Positions 1 through 11,759 of a stretch of 64,000 nucleotides of DNA are shown here, in pieces. Source of the stretch: Bidens hawaiensis (Eukaryota > Streptophyta > Magnoliopsida > Asterales > Asteraceae); the NCBI GenBank assembly GCA_021521415.1, contig JAIQDT010005014.1, positions 124,001 through 188,000 of the forward strand. The letters run 5' to 3'. Position 1 is the first letter of the stretch. Every line of letters begins with the position of its first letter. The notes under the pieces were generated by a model. That model was given only the letters and a program-made list of their open reading frames with translations, searched no databases and was not told the DNA's origin. A program made the position numbers and the translations under genes.

Positions 1-3000
1 TCCATTACTATCCTCTTTAACGTCTGTACCCTTTGAGGGTCTTCAAACCATCTTTTCACTTCTTCTTCCTTCTTCTTGGCCTCATCTCTTTCCCTCTGCA
101 ATCTCATCCTCAACTCTTGTTCTCTCTCACATTTTTCTTGACTTTTCTGATCTTTGTGAGAGTCTTTTACTAGTTGAATTTTTCTTTTCAGTTCTTCAGG
201 AGAAAGATTTATCAAGAAATTATAGCTGTAGCCATACAGTTGAAGAAACTTTATGTCATTATGTTTAGCCTTTTATATTTCATACTTGGTGTCATCACTG
301 GCTTTCTTTTCAATTCTGCTTTTGCTGCTATCAGACTCTTTCAACATTTTTTTCTGTCTGTTCCTTCTTCTTTGTCACCTTTTTCACATACTCTGAAATA
401 TTTTCCACAAGAGCATTCTTGTAAAGTCTGTCTATTGTGTCAAATGATTGCAAGTTCAGGAATGCAGGCTTGTGTCCAGCTTTAATCAAAGCTTCTTTTT
501 TTGACTTTCTCATTCTCCACCCTTCAGCTTCTTTGGCTATGTCTTCTTTGGATAATCTTTGAAGGTACTTTAAGTCATAGTCCAAGCTGATCAAGTAATC
601 ACTGTCTTCATTCTCTTTTTCAACACCTTTCACTTCTCCTTCACTATCATCTTCTATATCAATAGTTTCTTCAAGATTGTGGAGTGCCCCAATCATTGGT
701 TCTTCCACTTTCATCGATTTAGCCTTTTTCCTCTCTTCAAGCTTCTCCAATCTCCTCTTCTACACCATTACCTTTACTGATTTTTGCCTTTTCGACTTAG
801 GTGTTTCAATCTCAGCTCCTTCTTTTCTATTGAGTGATTCTTTTGCTTCAGGTTCTGGTTCAGACTATTCAGTTAAGATTGGTTCTGATGGGACTAGTGA
901 GTTAGGTGGAGTCATTTCAGTTTCTGGTTCTTTATCAAACACTTCTTCAACAACAGGTTCATCTATATGAGTCTCTTCATTCTCTTCTGTTACTTCATGA
1001 ATAATGGGTTCATGTGCTTCAACAGGCTCTTCAACTCTTGGTTCTCTTTCTTTACTCATATTGATAAAGTTTTTTTGTGCCTTTCTTGCCGTTGATACTA
1101 TTTCAGGATGATGCCTTTCTGGGTTATTCAAAATGTTTATAAGATCTTTCATTATGAACAGTTTTACCATTGTACTTGCAGAGACTTCAACAGTTTCATC
1201 TTCTTCATGACTGACTGGACCCAATCCAAGTTCTTGTTCATTTTCAGTCTCCATCTCAGGATTGGCAGGTTCAATTACTATTGGCTATTCAGGCACTTAT
1301 CACTGGCTCTTCAGTTTATGTATGCTCTTGTTCATCATCATTCAGTTTTGCGTTTAGAGCATCCAGTGTGGCCTTGATTGTCTCATCTGCCTCCTTTGTT
1401 AATCTCTCATTCTCCTCATCCTTTTCTTTCATTTTGATCAATGTTTCAAGGACTTCTTGAGGAATTTCCTCCTTACTTTCTTGATTCAGAGACTCCAAAT
1501 CTTCATTCATTAATCTCATGGCAGTCTTTACAGATTCAACTTCTGCTACATCAGGATCAATCACATTTTCTTTGTGAAGTATAGCATCACCGGATTGAGC
1601 TTTGCGCTAGGACTTGGGATGTAAATCATCATCAGTAAAAGCAATCCCTTTCCCTTTTTCTTTCCTTTTCAACTTATCCTCTTCAGTTTCATCTTCACTT
1701 TCACTCTCCCCCTCATCACCAGATTCTCCATCTTCATATGCTTGATTTATCATGTTTAATGCATCATCCACAGCTTCTTCATCAGAGCTAGCATATATGT
1801 CTCCAATCACCTTTAATCCTTCTGCACAATCATGTAATCCTTCTGCATCAACAGGTTTCTCCCCCTGTTTTGGTGCATCTGAGGTCTTCTCAACCTCAGA
1901 ATGCCCCTCTAGGGTTCGAATTTTCAGTAGTGCCTCATTTAACGCAGCCTCCAAATCTTTGTTCCTGGATTCCAAAACCGCATTCTTCTCCCTCAGCATA
2001 ATGTTTTCAAAATCAAGCTTGGCATTTTCACAGACAATATCATACAGATTCGGGCTTGAAGGTGGGGTTTCTTGATGTGGCTTTGGTGCGGGTTCAAAAA
2101 AGGGTTCTGATTCAGCAGTTTCAGGAGATGGGACATTATAAGGCTCAGGTTCTGTGTGAAGTGGTTGTGTTGGCTGGGTAGTGGTAGTGGCATGGGTTTC
2201 TTGTAATGGAGAGGATGGTGGGGTTTGAAGATGTGTATCTTGATCAGGTTGGGCAGGTTGGGAAACAGATGAGATATGAAGTGGATCATGTAGTGGGGAT
2301 GTTGGTGGGGAAGGGACATGTGTATCATGGATTGGTTCAATGTCAGATAATGCAGGTTCAGCTGTACCTGGGAAGGAATAAACGTTGTCATTTACATCAT
2401 TAAGGTCAATGGAGTCTGTTTCATCATTGTAAACCTCAGGTGGTGGTGAGTCTGGTGGAGTTATCTTGTTGATTGTTTCAGCAACATTTGATATAACGTT
2501 TGTAATAAAGTCATCATCTTCCAAAGACTCAGTAACTTTGTTGCTGGGACCCTCAACTAGTTCATCAGTTTGATCATTAACCTCCAACTCTGGTTCTTCA
2601 TTGCCCCCTTGATTTGCAAGATCATTCATCTCAGTGTCTTCACCCATTATATCTGCATCATCTCCTTCATGAGCAATAAATTCAATTTGAGGCATAATCA
2701 CATCTTGAGCATGTTCAACATTGACCACATCCATAGCATTATCATTTTTCGGACCATTGTCTCCTCCATCATTCTGATCATTGTCATCATCTACACCATC
2801 ATCATCCTCTTCATTATCACTGTTCCCAGGGGTTCTAGGTACATCAATAGCTCCTAGTGCTAGCACAACAAACATGGGAGTACATCCCAATCATCATTGT
2901 CTTCACAGTTGCTCTTGGCATCTTTCATGCGTTTGCAGATGTTGGGATCTTGTAATCTCAATATCTGTCCTGTTCGTTGAAGATCCAGTAAAGCTCTGTT

Positions 3001-3174
3001 ATCAAAATTTGCAGGAAATGAGGATACATAAGAAATCTCTGATTGACTTCTTTCTCTGCATTTGACACTAACCCTTGGAAGATAAGTCTTAAAATGTTGA
3101 AGGGTTGTTGGTAGAGTATCGCCACAGTGCGAGTCCCGAGCTCTCTGCTCAATAATGTCCAAGTCCCTCTCATA
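1..3174 (-). pseudogene. Sirevirus-type accessory (post-pol) gene, copy A, decayed and running off the window
   Basis: Open pieces on the minus strand at 2958-3173, 2860-3162, 1607-2890, 1316-1564, 865-1254 and 331-750 line up in the same order as the accessory gene of Sirevirus B (8207-11065). Coding-like coiled-coil sequence rich in Glu, Arg and Lys continues to base 1. The N-terminal part keeps the motif RFLMYPHFLQILI, equivalent to FIMYPRFIQMIL in copy B. It is followed by CTPMF, matching HTPLF in copy B, then a long acidic and proline-rich middle (DNEEDDDGVDDDN, repeats of PPSSP) and a coiled coil. The gene is broken by a shift among three frames near 2860-3170, an in-frame stop near 1607, and a further frame change near 1254-1316. 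No gag or pol is visible beside it because the 5' side is cut off by the LTR fragment at about 3200. No enzyme motif or membrane segment is seen. The role is unknown; membership of the family is inferred from the shared motif and layout. Confidence 0.6.
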
Positions 3175-3199
3175 GGAGATAAGGACTGGATGACGTGAT

Positions 3200-4233
3200 A
3201 GATCAGGAACCGGTAGATGATGGTTGGATAAAAGTTTGTTAATTTTATATATTAATTAGTTAATTTTAGTTAAATAAATGAATAAACATTGGTACTTCAA
3301 GCATTTCTATGTGTTTTCAGGACATTAGAATTTAAGGAGCTTAAACGAGCTAATTCAAAGCTATCCAGATGAAGATTAAGCAAGCCTCGAGAAGATGGAA
3401 GTATGGGGAAACATATATTGATGGTTAAGAAGGATTTGGGAAAGGATTGGATGAGAAACCTGAAGCCGAAGTGAAAACTGAACAAGATGGGTTACCAGGA
3501 AAGTGTCTGTTAGTAAAACGGGCATATCTCGGCCTAGAAAATGAGTTACGGAATTCATAATATATTAATTTCATGTTTCTCAACGAGAGGAATCTGAATT
3601 TGAAGTCAGTTGCATCTTCGCGTATCACGAAGATGCAGGACATGCAACTTCGCGATATGCAAAGATGCTTAATGTCAGCAAAATTAAGGTTTTTTACTAT
3701 ATAAATGATTTTTCGACCCTTTTCGGCATATTACGACTTCCAGAGCTAGAAGAGGTGTTCTAGGGCGACTTTCATCCATCCCGAGGTTTCCGGTTTGTCC
3801 TACAATTATATGTTCATCAAGATAAGTGCTTTAACGATTATGTCAATGTCCAGCTAGTCGTGTGTGTTCGTTCTAGGCTAAGGTTTTGTGTAATATACTG
3901 TTATGATCACATTCTTATGCTTCATGAATATAGCTTGATTAATTTTATATGATTTGTCTTGCTAAATTAGTATTTGGTTGATTAAAGCTTGAGTTTGCGA
4001 TTATTGATTTGTGTAACGTTTGTTTGGTTGTTCATCAACACTTAGGGTTAAGCTCTTGTGTCATTGGACTAGAATTATCAAACCTTATCATTGAGTTAAT
4101 CATCTTAGACATAGAAGTAATTGTGGTGTCAGGGTACATTTGTGTCAACAATTCGGTTAGGGTATCGTTTGTCATCATAAATGATACCATAGGACTAGCA
4201 ATTATTATACTACCAAAGACTAAAGAATTTGTG
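3200..4233 (+). mobile_element. 5' part of a Tat/Athila-like Gypsy LTR, cut by Gypsy 1
   Basis: This non-coding stretch has the look of a long non-chromovirus Gypsy LTR: a segment reading GGGCATATCTCGGCCTAG (3519-3536), then TTCGC inverted repeats, a TATA box at 3698-3705 and a T-rich transcribed part. It ends where the LTR of Gypsy 1 begins at 4234. The expected 3' remainder is not recognisable elsewhere in the window. The left edge is uncertain; a TG start near 3190-3225 is possible. Assignment to Tat/Athila is by general resemblance only. Confidence 0.45.
3612..3705 (+). promoter_or_regulatory. LTR promoter with TTCGC inverted repeats and TATA box
   Basis: A perfect inverted repeat with arms GCATCTTCG and CGAAGATGC around CGTATCA occupies 3612-3636. 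It is followed by a degenerate second copy (GCAACTTCGCGATATGC) ending at about 3668, and 30 bp later by TATATAAA at 3698-3705. The spacing resembles the promoters at 4831-4875 and 37502-37545. Confidence 0.55.
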
Positions 4234-4469
4234 TGTAACATCCACAAATTTTTGGTCCAAATTTGACAAATTTATAAAGATAAAGGACCAAAAATATTTA
4301 TTAGAAAAGTAATGGGAACAATGAGATAAAGAAATGAATGCATTTTTCTGCTAAGAGAATAAGTAAGGAAACTACATCTCACATGGAAAGTGGAAAAGAA
4401 TTGAAAGCACCTTATAAGGAAGGAGTTTTCCATGATAATGTTCTTGTATGGCTAACCACTCTCACTAGT

Positions 4470-4585
4470 CCTAGCGGAGGGTGCAAAGCACCCGACGCGC
4501 ACGCGCATGGGCACGGGCTCGGGTGAAGGGCGATGGGCGCAATGTGGCGCTTTGATGGCGCACTTTGCACTTCGCACGCTCGCAT
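4470..4585 (+). promoter_or_regulatory. GC-rich block conserved between the Gypsy 1 and Gypsy 2 LTRs
   Basis: The block reads from CCTAGCGGAGGGTGC through GATGGGCGCAATGTGGCGC to CTTTGCACTTCGCACGCTCG. It is almost identical to 37297-37385 in the Gypsy 2 LTR, apart from an insertion of roughly 25 bp here. The rest of the two LTRs is much more diverged. It contains a small hairpin (GGGTGC...GCACCC) and many CpG sites. A role as an upstream enhancer is inferred. Confidence 0.6.
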
Positions 4586-4830
4586 CGCCACGTGCCGCTT
4601 AAGAGCCGCCTTTGTATTTTTGGATGATGAGAAGTCATCAAAATATGGCAAGTTACAAGATCAGGGACTAAAAATGAGCAGATCTGAAATTTTGTGTCTT
4701 CGCGATACGCAAAGAATCTGAGTTGCATCTTCGCGATACACGAAGATGTAGAACATGTCATGGGACACGTAGCAGACCGGAGTGACACGGCGACACATGG
4801 CAAGCCTACGCAATGACTCACCTTAGCTAG

Positions 4831-4875
4831 TGCACCTTCGCGATACGCGAAGATGCACAGATGCAGGCTATAAAA
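4831..4875 (+). promoter_or_regulatory. Gypsy 1 LTR promoter: TTCGC palindrome plus TATA box
   Basis: The palindrome has arms CTTCGCG and CGCGAAG around ATA and lies inside a larger imperfect inverted repeat beginning and ending TGCA. It ends 12 bp before TATAAAAA at 4869. Two further imperfect copies lie upstream at about 4700-4717 and 4732-4748. Confidence 0.65.
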
Positions 4876-6190
4876 AGGCAGCCATGGGGATGAAGTCTCC
4901 ATCACATCACCCACACTTTACCTCGGTTTTCGTGCCAAAATCCCTTCATTTCTGATACGCTCGTTGTCTAGAAATACGTGCAAGTAGGAGCGCTGCCCAC
5001 GTGAAGTTTAAGCATCTCATAGATAAGCTATAAAGGTAGGGGTTCTGCCCGATTATTTTATTATATATGGCTTATAACCTAGTCGAGGGTATAGTCTATA
5101 ACTTAATCAGATAATAAGTGAAATGTAGCTTTCATAAGATAAGATTATGAATAAAATATTATTCTTTATTATAAAGATATATCTTATGGATGAAGAAATG
5201 AAATATATGTACGTTTATTTATGATAAAGAAACGTATATATATAAATGTTTTATAAAATGAAATGAATATCAAGGTAAAGGTTATGCAAATAGACTTAAG
5301 GTCTATAGCTAGATTTTAGATCTAGTTATTTATAGAATGTTGTTCTCGTACTATAGGTCCGAGATAAAAATCAGACATCTATTGGTGAGAAATCTTGAAA
5401 TCAACAAAAGGTGAATACGTTCAACCTTTTTATAGTGTGAAATGTTTATGATGTGAATACATCTGTGTACTCTATTTTTGAAAAGATATTTACTCTTATA
5501 AACTATGGACTGTTATCCATATATAAAGAGTTCATAAGTATTTGCATGAGGGTTGGTTCAAATCCTCTAAAACGTTTTGATACAAGGTAGTACTAAACAC
5601 TTAGGCTAAAATACACATGTGTCTGGATCCTTACATATATGTACCGTAGTGGGCACACTACAAACATACTGACCATGAGGCAAGTGACTGTCTCTAGGGC
5701 GGGTGAAGTCCGATTATGTGGTTTGTGCGTATGCTTAGTTCTGATGAGATGGGATTGAGACCCACTGAGTCGTTGAACACTATTGGTGTTGTGTTATTAC
5801 AAATTGTGAAAATGTTTTATTGAGCGTATTCACCAGCATATAGCTGACGTATTTTCAAACTGTTTTCAGGTAATCAAGAGTAAGGTATAGAGATGGATAT
5901 GCCAGTGGAGATAGAAGATCACTAGGCATAAAATACAACTGGTGGCTCAGCTAATTTTGTAATGAGGCATATATATATATATATATATATATTCATATAT
6001 ATATATATATATATATTAAACTTGTTTTTAAACAAGTAAATTTTGTAAAACAATCAAGGGTATTTAATTCCCTATATTAAGAAAATAAATAATTTAAATT
6101 AACATTTTCCACTGCAAATTTTGATAAATGGACAAAAGTGGTAACAACTGTGCGTCACACGCCTAGGCCCCAAGGCGGGGTGTGACAAGG

Positions 6191-6204
6191 TTGGTATCAG
6201 AGCC
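6191..6204 (+). other. Primer binding site of Gypsy 1
   Basis: TTGGTATCAGAGCC lies just downstream of the 5' LTR and is complementary to the 3' end of plant initiator tRNA-Met. Confidence 0.85.
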
Positions 6205-6349
6205 ATCGGTTTTAGCGAATTAAGTATTTGAGAAAAGTACTTAGGCTTTAACCAATTTAAGTGCATGAATGTATGGATAAGATATACATATCTTTGGTAA
6301 ATCCTTAGAGATAGTAACTAATAGTTACCTCCTGTTTCTCGTCTATAGA

Positions 6350-7719
6350 ATGTCGAAAAGAGGAAACTCGAACGTTGAAGTTAATAGTGGACCCTCAAGG
6401 AACACGAGAGGGAGATTGAAGAAAAATATCGAAAATCAGGAATTGAATGCTACCCCTCCCGTTGGTGATCAATTCGTGAGAAAAGAAGATATGCAAGAAC
6501 TGATCGCAAGAGGAATTGCCGAAGCTTTTCCAGCTATGCTCGAGACTATGAGGAAGAAGGAAACATCAAGCAATGAGAAATCTAACAAGTCTAAAAGGGA
6601 AGAAGACGAAGAACATGTTAGCTCTAATGCTGATAGTGATTATGAGGAAAAGAAAACCAAGAAACAAAAGACTAAGAAAGGCTGTAGTTATAAGACATAC
6701 CAGACATTTAAGCCCAAGAATTTTGATGGAAGCGATGGTGTTATTGCTGCACTGGGATGGCTTGAAGAAATAGAAGCCATTGTTCTGAGAAAGAAGCAAT
6801 TCAATATTCCTCCCAATCGTTCATAGGTGAAGCTCTGCAATGGTGGAATACCCTTATACAATCCAAGGGTAGACTAAACATGTACATGCTGAGTTGGGAA
6901 GAATTCAAGGATCTTGTAATAAGGAAGTTTTGCCCAATGAACGAAAAAGATGAAATTCAAATCAAGTTTTTAAATCATAAGGGACAAATCTTAAAGACTA
7001 CAATACTAAGTTCTTGGAGTATTGTAGGATAGTACCACACTTGGTAACACCGAAAAATAACAAAGTCACTCGTTATATCTGGGTTTGCCAAAAGAGATCA
7101 GAGATATGGTCAGATTGTCTCTACCACAAACCATTGATTCGGCCATGGAATTGGCTGGATATATGATGAATAGGTTGAAAAGAACCCGTGAAGAAGAAAA
7201 GAAAGAGAATACCTTCAAGAGAGAGGTCGTGTTTAAAAAGAATGAAAGGGACAACAACAAGAAACCATACCGTGGAGAGAAGAAGAATTCCCAGTCACCA
7301 ATTCACTTGTGTAAGATATGCAATCGAAGACATTTTGGAAGGTGCAGGTTTAATCAGTCAGTTACCTGTACCAATTGTAAACAAGTGGATCATGCAACAA
7401 CCGATTGTTGGAAAAATAAGATTGCTTGCTATGGTTGTGGAGAGACGGGACATTTTCAGAATGAATGTCCGAAGAGGAAGACTAGAGGAGAAGGTGCAAG
7501 TGGTAGTGGCACCAAGAATGAAGGTAGAAAGGGAAATGCACGTGTTTTTGTGCTTAACACCGAGAAGGCAGCTGAGATGCTGGAAGTCATAACCGGTACA
7601 TTTCTCGCCAATAATGTATATGCTAGGGTTTTATTCGACTCAGGTGCGAACCAAAGTTTTATAGATAAGAAATTCTGTAGTCTATTAAATGAAACCTTAG
7701 TTAAGTTAGATAAATCCCT
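6350..7719 (+). pseudogene. Gypsy 1 gag and start of protease, frameshifted
   Basis: The gag opens with ATG at 6350 (MSKRGNSNVEV). A Lys/Glu-rich linker precedes the retrotransposon gag domain (WLEEIEAIV, then EALQWWNT in another frame at about 6830). The frame is lost at about 6815 and again near 6990-7080, then returns at 7085. The nucleocapsid part has two zinc knuckles of the CX2CX4HX4C type (CTNCKQVDHATTDC and CYGCGETGHFQNEC, about 7370-7475). The protease follows with the active site VLFDSGANQSFI (about 7627-7662). The reading frame then runs into the Sirevirus B insertion at 7720 and resumes in register at 20072 once the insertion and one TSD copy are discounted. Confidence 0.85.
7715..7719. 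repeat. Target site duplication of Sirevirus B, left copy (TCCCT)
   Basis: TCCCT directly precedes the TGTAGG start of the left LTR and is repeated at 20067-20071 directly after the CCAACA end of the right LTR. Confidence 0.95.
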
Positions 7720-8142
7720 TGTAGGTTCCCTGGACGGATCACACGAGATATCTCGATATACACAGGTGCGGAATCCCTGTGTAGATCGTTACGGACGTAG
7801 AACACAAATCACACGAACACACGTCAAACACACGTTATATATTAGCTCAAACACACGTGACGAATATCACAGTTACAGACTCTCGACCTCACGTCACTTG
7901 ACTCACGAACAATAACTGACTTACACGAACAACTTGAACCACTCTAAACAATAAGCCGTAACCTATATAAATACACGACAACTTCGCCTCAGGCGAAGTT
8001 GTCCATAACTTCGCTTGGTTAACAAGTTCGCCTAAGCGAACTTGTCAACAACTTCGCTTTAAAACAAACAAATACATAAACAATATTACAGACTCGATTA
8101 CAGACACTAGACATATGAACTACTGACATTTATGCACCAACA
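7720..8142 (-). repeat. 3' LTR of Sirevirus B (423 bp)
   Basis: On the plus strand it reads TGTAGG...CCAACA. On the element strand a TATTTATATA box (7964-7973) sits directly downstream of a long TTCGC palindrome at 7977-8003 (13-bp arms around a single C) and a second one at 8022-8045 (10-bp arms, loop CTAA). Confidence 0.95.
7964..8045 (-). promoter_or_regulatory. Sirevirus B LTR promoter: two TTCGC palindromes and a TATA box
   Basis: Both palindromes are perfect in this LTR. In the other LTR (19888-19969) the second is broken by two substitutions, which are the only differences between the two LTRs. The palindrome nearest the TATA box ends 3 bp from it. Confidence 0.65.
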
Positions 8143-8153
8143 GACTCCCCCTT
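8143..8153 (-). other. Polypurine tract of Sirevirus B
   Basis: On the element strand AAGGGGGAGTC abuts the TGTTGG start of the 3' LTR, as expected for the plus-strand primer. An 11-bp match to its plus-strand complement (AGACTCCCCCT) occurs again at 9224-9234 inside the accessory gene, and a close relative at about 9361-9370. Confidence 0.85.
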
Positions 8154-8206
8154 GGCAGTAGCTTCATATCTTGATCTTTCAGCTCTTGTCTCGTAATCCT
8201 GTAACT

Positions 8207-11065
8207 TCAAGCATGCACTCCTTCTCTAACACATACCGTGACTACTCGCTGATATTTCCTTGCTTCATCCTTCCAAGCAGGAATATAGAATATCTTCTTT
8301 TCATTCAACACTTGCAGATCAGCTTTCGATAAGTTAACAAGATGCATCGGATCGTAAACTCTAAGAATCTCTTGTTCATCCTCATCTTCCATCACTGCCT
8401 CCGCTGTCTCACAATCAACGAACCACCACTTTAGGTCTTTGAGCACATCCTTGGGCATAAGCTTCATCGGTACTTCTTTAAGGCACCGGATTGGTTTATA
8501 CTTCATAACCATCCAAGGCTTTCCATCAGCTCTCAAACCTCTATCCTTGTCTTCAACAAGTTTCCCTTTCTGTGGTTTCAACAGCTCAAACTTCTTTTCC
8601 TTTATGCTCTCTTTCCACACGATTTTCCCTATGACTCTAGCCATATTATCATCACTTCGATTGATCAACCCCAATCTGGCTAAGTCTTTAACCTCACATT
8701 CAGGCATTGTGTTTAACGATCTCAACATTCTTCTAAGGTACTGAACTCCATCATATCGTTTAATCACGAAGAGCCGCAACTGCTCATCATAAATCCAGCA
8801 TATAATCCCTTTCTTTGCTTCAGCATAGCCCTTAATATTGTAACTCTTTTTGAACATGGTAGGGACTGCCGGTTTCTTCGTTTTGACGAACCATTGAGCG
8901 TATCCTTCCTTCCACCTCGGCTGCTCTTCCCATTCAGTATCTTCAACTGCCGTCTGATCACCCATATCGGCCTTCTCAACCTCTGGAATGTCATGTTCGA
9001 CATTTTCCTCTACTATCTCTCCTTCCTCAATCTCATTCTCAATCTCAATCTGCTCACCGATCTTCTCAATCACATCACTCGGCAGCACATCCTCATCAAA
9101 CAATATATCATCGCTGAACATATCATCATCTAGTTCTTTCAACGCATCAATCACGTCATCACCTATATTCTCATCATCAACCAACACCACATCATCACCA
9201 CCAGAACCACCAGCCGCGTCGGCAGACTCCCCCTGAGCTGTGGAAGTAACAAGAGCTAGAGTAGTTCTTGGAAACTCACCACCTGCATCTTTCGATGCAT
9301 TGGGATCATCGTCTTTGTCATTCCTTCTTTTCGTCCTTAGCTCGTCGCCTTTACAGCTCATCTCCCCCTGAGATGCCAAGAACTCCTTCAAGGTATCTAT
9401 AATTTTCCCATGCTCAACCAGGAGGGATGACTGTAGTTGATTTGCTTCTACTAGGCGTTGAATAGTCTTAGATTGCTCTGCCACGATCCGCTCTAGTGAA
9501 GCTATTCTCTCTGAGTCTGAAGTAGGCGTAGGCGAGACATCAGAAGCAGGCGGAACCGCAGGTGGTACCATACCTGATAACCCTGCAGTAGTGACGACCG
9601 TTGACTCTACAAATCATGCAGCAACCACCGACTGAGTAAGCGTTGGAGGTGGTAGAGACACAATCTCCGGAGTCGTCATCTGGATAGTAGTGGTAGATGG
9701 AATGCCAGCAGATGATGTAGCCACCACGGGAACATCCGCAGTGCTTATACTTGTAACCTGTACAGAAGTAGGAACGATAGACATACCAGACAGTGCAGCC
9801 GGAGCGAAACGTACCCTTCTTGAAGTCTCTCCAGCTCCCATACCAGCACCTGTCCTTTCCCGTCTTGATCGTCTTATCAGCTTATGTATATCTTCTTCCT
9901 CTTCTGACTCATCATCATCCTCCGTTCTCTTTCTCTTCCCAAACGTTCTCTCTCGAGACACCATCAACCGTCTCCCCTCATTCATGATCTCATCCAAATC
10001 TGAGTCAGCCATCGACGTTGCTGCTCTAGTAACACTCACACCCGAACCCTGTGCAGCAGAGACCTGCACCTCTTCCAGCGGATCAACTCGGTCCATATCA
10101 AAGTAATCTTGACCACCAAATACTTCATCAAGATCAATATTCTCCTCAGCCGTCACAACAGGCACAGCAGATGCAGCTTGAGTTGCTCTAGCCTGTCGCG
10201 GTTGAGGATCTCTGAACTCGTCCCCACCAGCAGGAACATACACTGGGTTGATTAAAAACCCAAACAGTGGAGTATGCCTTGGACGCAGCTCAGGCTTGCT
10301 CCTCGCACTCGAAGTGCGGCATTGAGCGAAGATACGCTTGCTCACACTTTCCACGTATCTTATCGGGCGTCGTTGAGGCAAAGCTGGAGCCACATGGTTC
10401 AAGATCATCTGGATGAATCTTGGATACATTATGAACCGCTCACGAGCCATCGCCCTCCTCTATCTATCAATCTCGTAGAAGACCATTTGACTGAAGCTAT
10501 AACGTTTGTTATAGGTCAGTGCAGTCATTGCGGACTGCATGGTCGCACCCATACCGTCAGTGCCCGCCTTCCTCCCAGACATGCAAACTATCATAACGTG
10601 CATGAGGAAGCGCCACTGATCAAGCAGAAAACCCTTCCGTCTCTGTGTATCGCCTAATGGACCAGAATAGCCCATTCGGAGAAACGCTCCATCAAGAAAC
10701 GGAGCCACAAACTCAGTTGGGTCATCCCTCGTCTCTTCTCCAAACCGTAACGCCACCCGAATCTGTTCAGAATTGAACTGAACCTGTTGATTGTTCACAG
10801 TCGCTCGCATGACCGGGGGCTCAACACGACAATCGTATTCTACCGTCTGCCAAAAGTCTTCGATATTTGGTAAGGATATCGGCAGAGTCGTCATGATAGC
10901 ATGAAAAATCCTCGAGCGTATGAGGAAAGTAATAATCTCGCGGTAATCCTCAACGCCGCTCGCTTCCGGGTCAAGGGTGATGTACATATTGTGACCCGGG
11001 AAAAATTGCCTCTGATTGTCACCGTCGTCTCCTACTGCACCTCCAGCACCAGCTACTGCGGCCAT
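8207..11065 (-). pseudogene. Sirevirus B accessory gene, about 950 codons, two in-frame stops
   Basis: Three open stretches, 10460-11065, 9614-10450 and 8207-9571, share one frame and are separated only by single stops near 10460 and 9614. The start ATG is at 11065. The N-terminal part (about 200 residues) looks globular and contains FWQTVEYDC and QIRVALRFGEETRDDPTEFV. It is followed by FIMYPRFIQMIL and TPLFGFL, motifs kept in copies A and C. The middle is acidic with Ser/Pro-rich low complexity (DDDESEEEEDIHKLIRRSR) and a short coiled coil (ERIASLERIVAEQSKTI). The C-terminal part contains FVIKRYDGVQYLRRM and LARLGLIN, similar to the end of copy C. No signal peptide or membrane helix is evident, so an envelope role is not supported by the sequence. 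It may belong to the family called putative plant transposon protein; this is from memory. Function unknown. Confidence 0.75.
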
Positions 11066-11759
11066 ATCTGCAACAAACGAACCAAGTTAGTTAAACATTA
11101 AGACTTAGCACAAGTTCGCTTTGTTACCATGAGCGAAGTTGTGATAAACTCTTTATAGGCGAAGTTAAAGGTGGGGCGAAGTTGGGAACAACTTCGCTTC
11201 AGCTTTAAGTTCGTCTATTTAACATTCAGTAAAATTGATCTAGGCGAAGTTAATGTTAACTTCGCCTCATCACAACATCGCCTCAGGCGAAGTTAATGAC
11301 AACATCTCCACAGGCGAAGATAAGCCTCAGGCGAAGTTACGGATAACTTCGCCTAAACCTTAAGTTCGCCTGAATCTGAATCGGCGACAGTAAGGATTAT
11401 GGAACAACGTGCAGTTGATGATTTCGTGATTAAGGAATCCGGAAAAGATGATGTTAAGGTTATCTAGACGATCAAAGTGGTTCTTAACACGTAAAAACAA
11501 GTTTTTGAAAATCGGTTGAATGGCCGACGATTCGAGGTTAATAACCGGGTCGAAACGACCTAAGATTAATGCCCTTGTACATTGATGATATGATATAATT
11601 GCATCTCGAACCTTGAATCGGTATGAAATCTGGGAAAAAAATAACTCGGAATCGGAATAAACACAAGTTCGCCGGAAAATATTGGATAAGTTCGCCGGAA
11701 AAGATGAGTGAATAAGTTCGCTGATTTTGAATAATGAACACTGTTGACCCTTAAAATCC
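11066..11759 (-). other. Leader of the Sirevirus B accessory gene with TTCGC repeats
   Basis: This non-coding stretch lies between the internal TATA box and the accessory ATG. It holds many copies of AACTTCGCC and GGCGAAGTT, dense at 11110-11380, several in inverted pairs able to form hairpins. No convincing ORF is present. Confidence 0.6.

Larger units (their letters stand above)
4234..6187 (+). repeat. 5' LTR of Gypsy 1 (1954 bp)
   Basis: It begins TGTAACATCC and ends GGGGTGTGACA, the usual TG...CA ends of Tekay LTRs, and is followed two bases later by a tRNA-iMet-like primer site. It contains a GC-rich block at 4470-4585 shared with the LTR of Gypsy 2, TTCGC inverted repeats with a TATA box, and an (AT)n run at about 5971-6015. 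Confidence 0.85.

Noticed and set aside
174..485. Plus-strand ORF with Phe-rich N-terminus
   Set aside because: It is antisense to the Lys/Glu-rich coiled coil of accessory copy A.
4471..4914. Minus-strand ORF of 147 codons in the Gypsy 1 LTR
   Set aside because: It overlaps the GC-rich regulatory block, TTCGC repeats and TATA box; base composition explains the open frame.
8207..11065. Retroviral-type envelope gene
   Set aside because: It occupies the position of an envelope gene, but no signal peptide, cleavage site or membrane helix is seen in any of the three copies.
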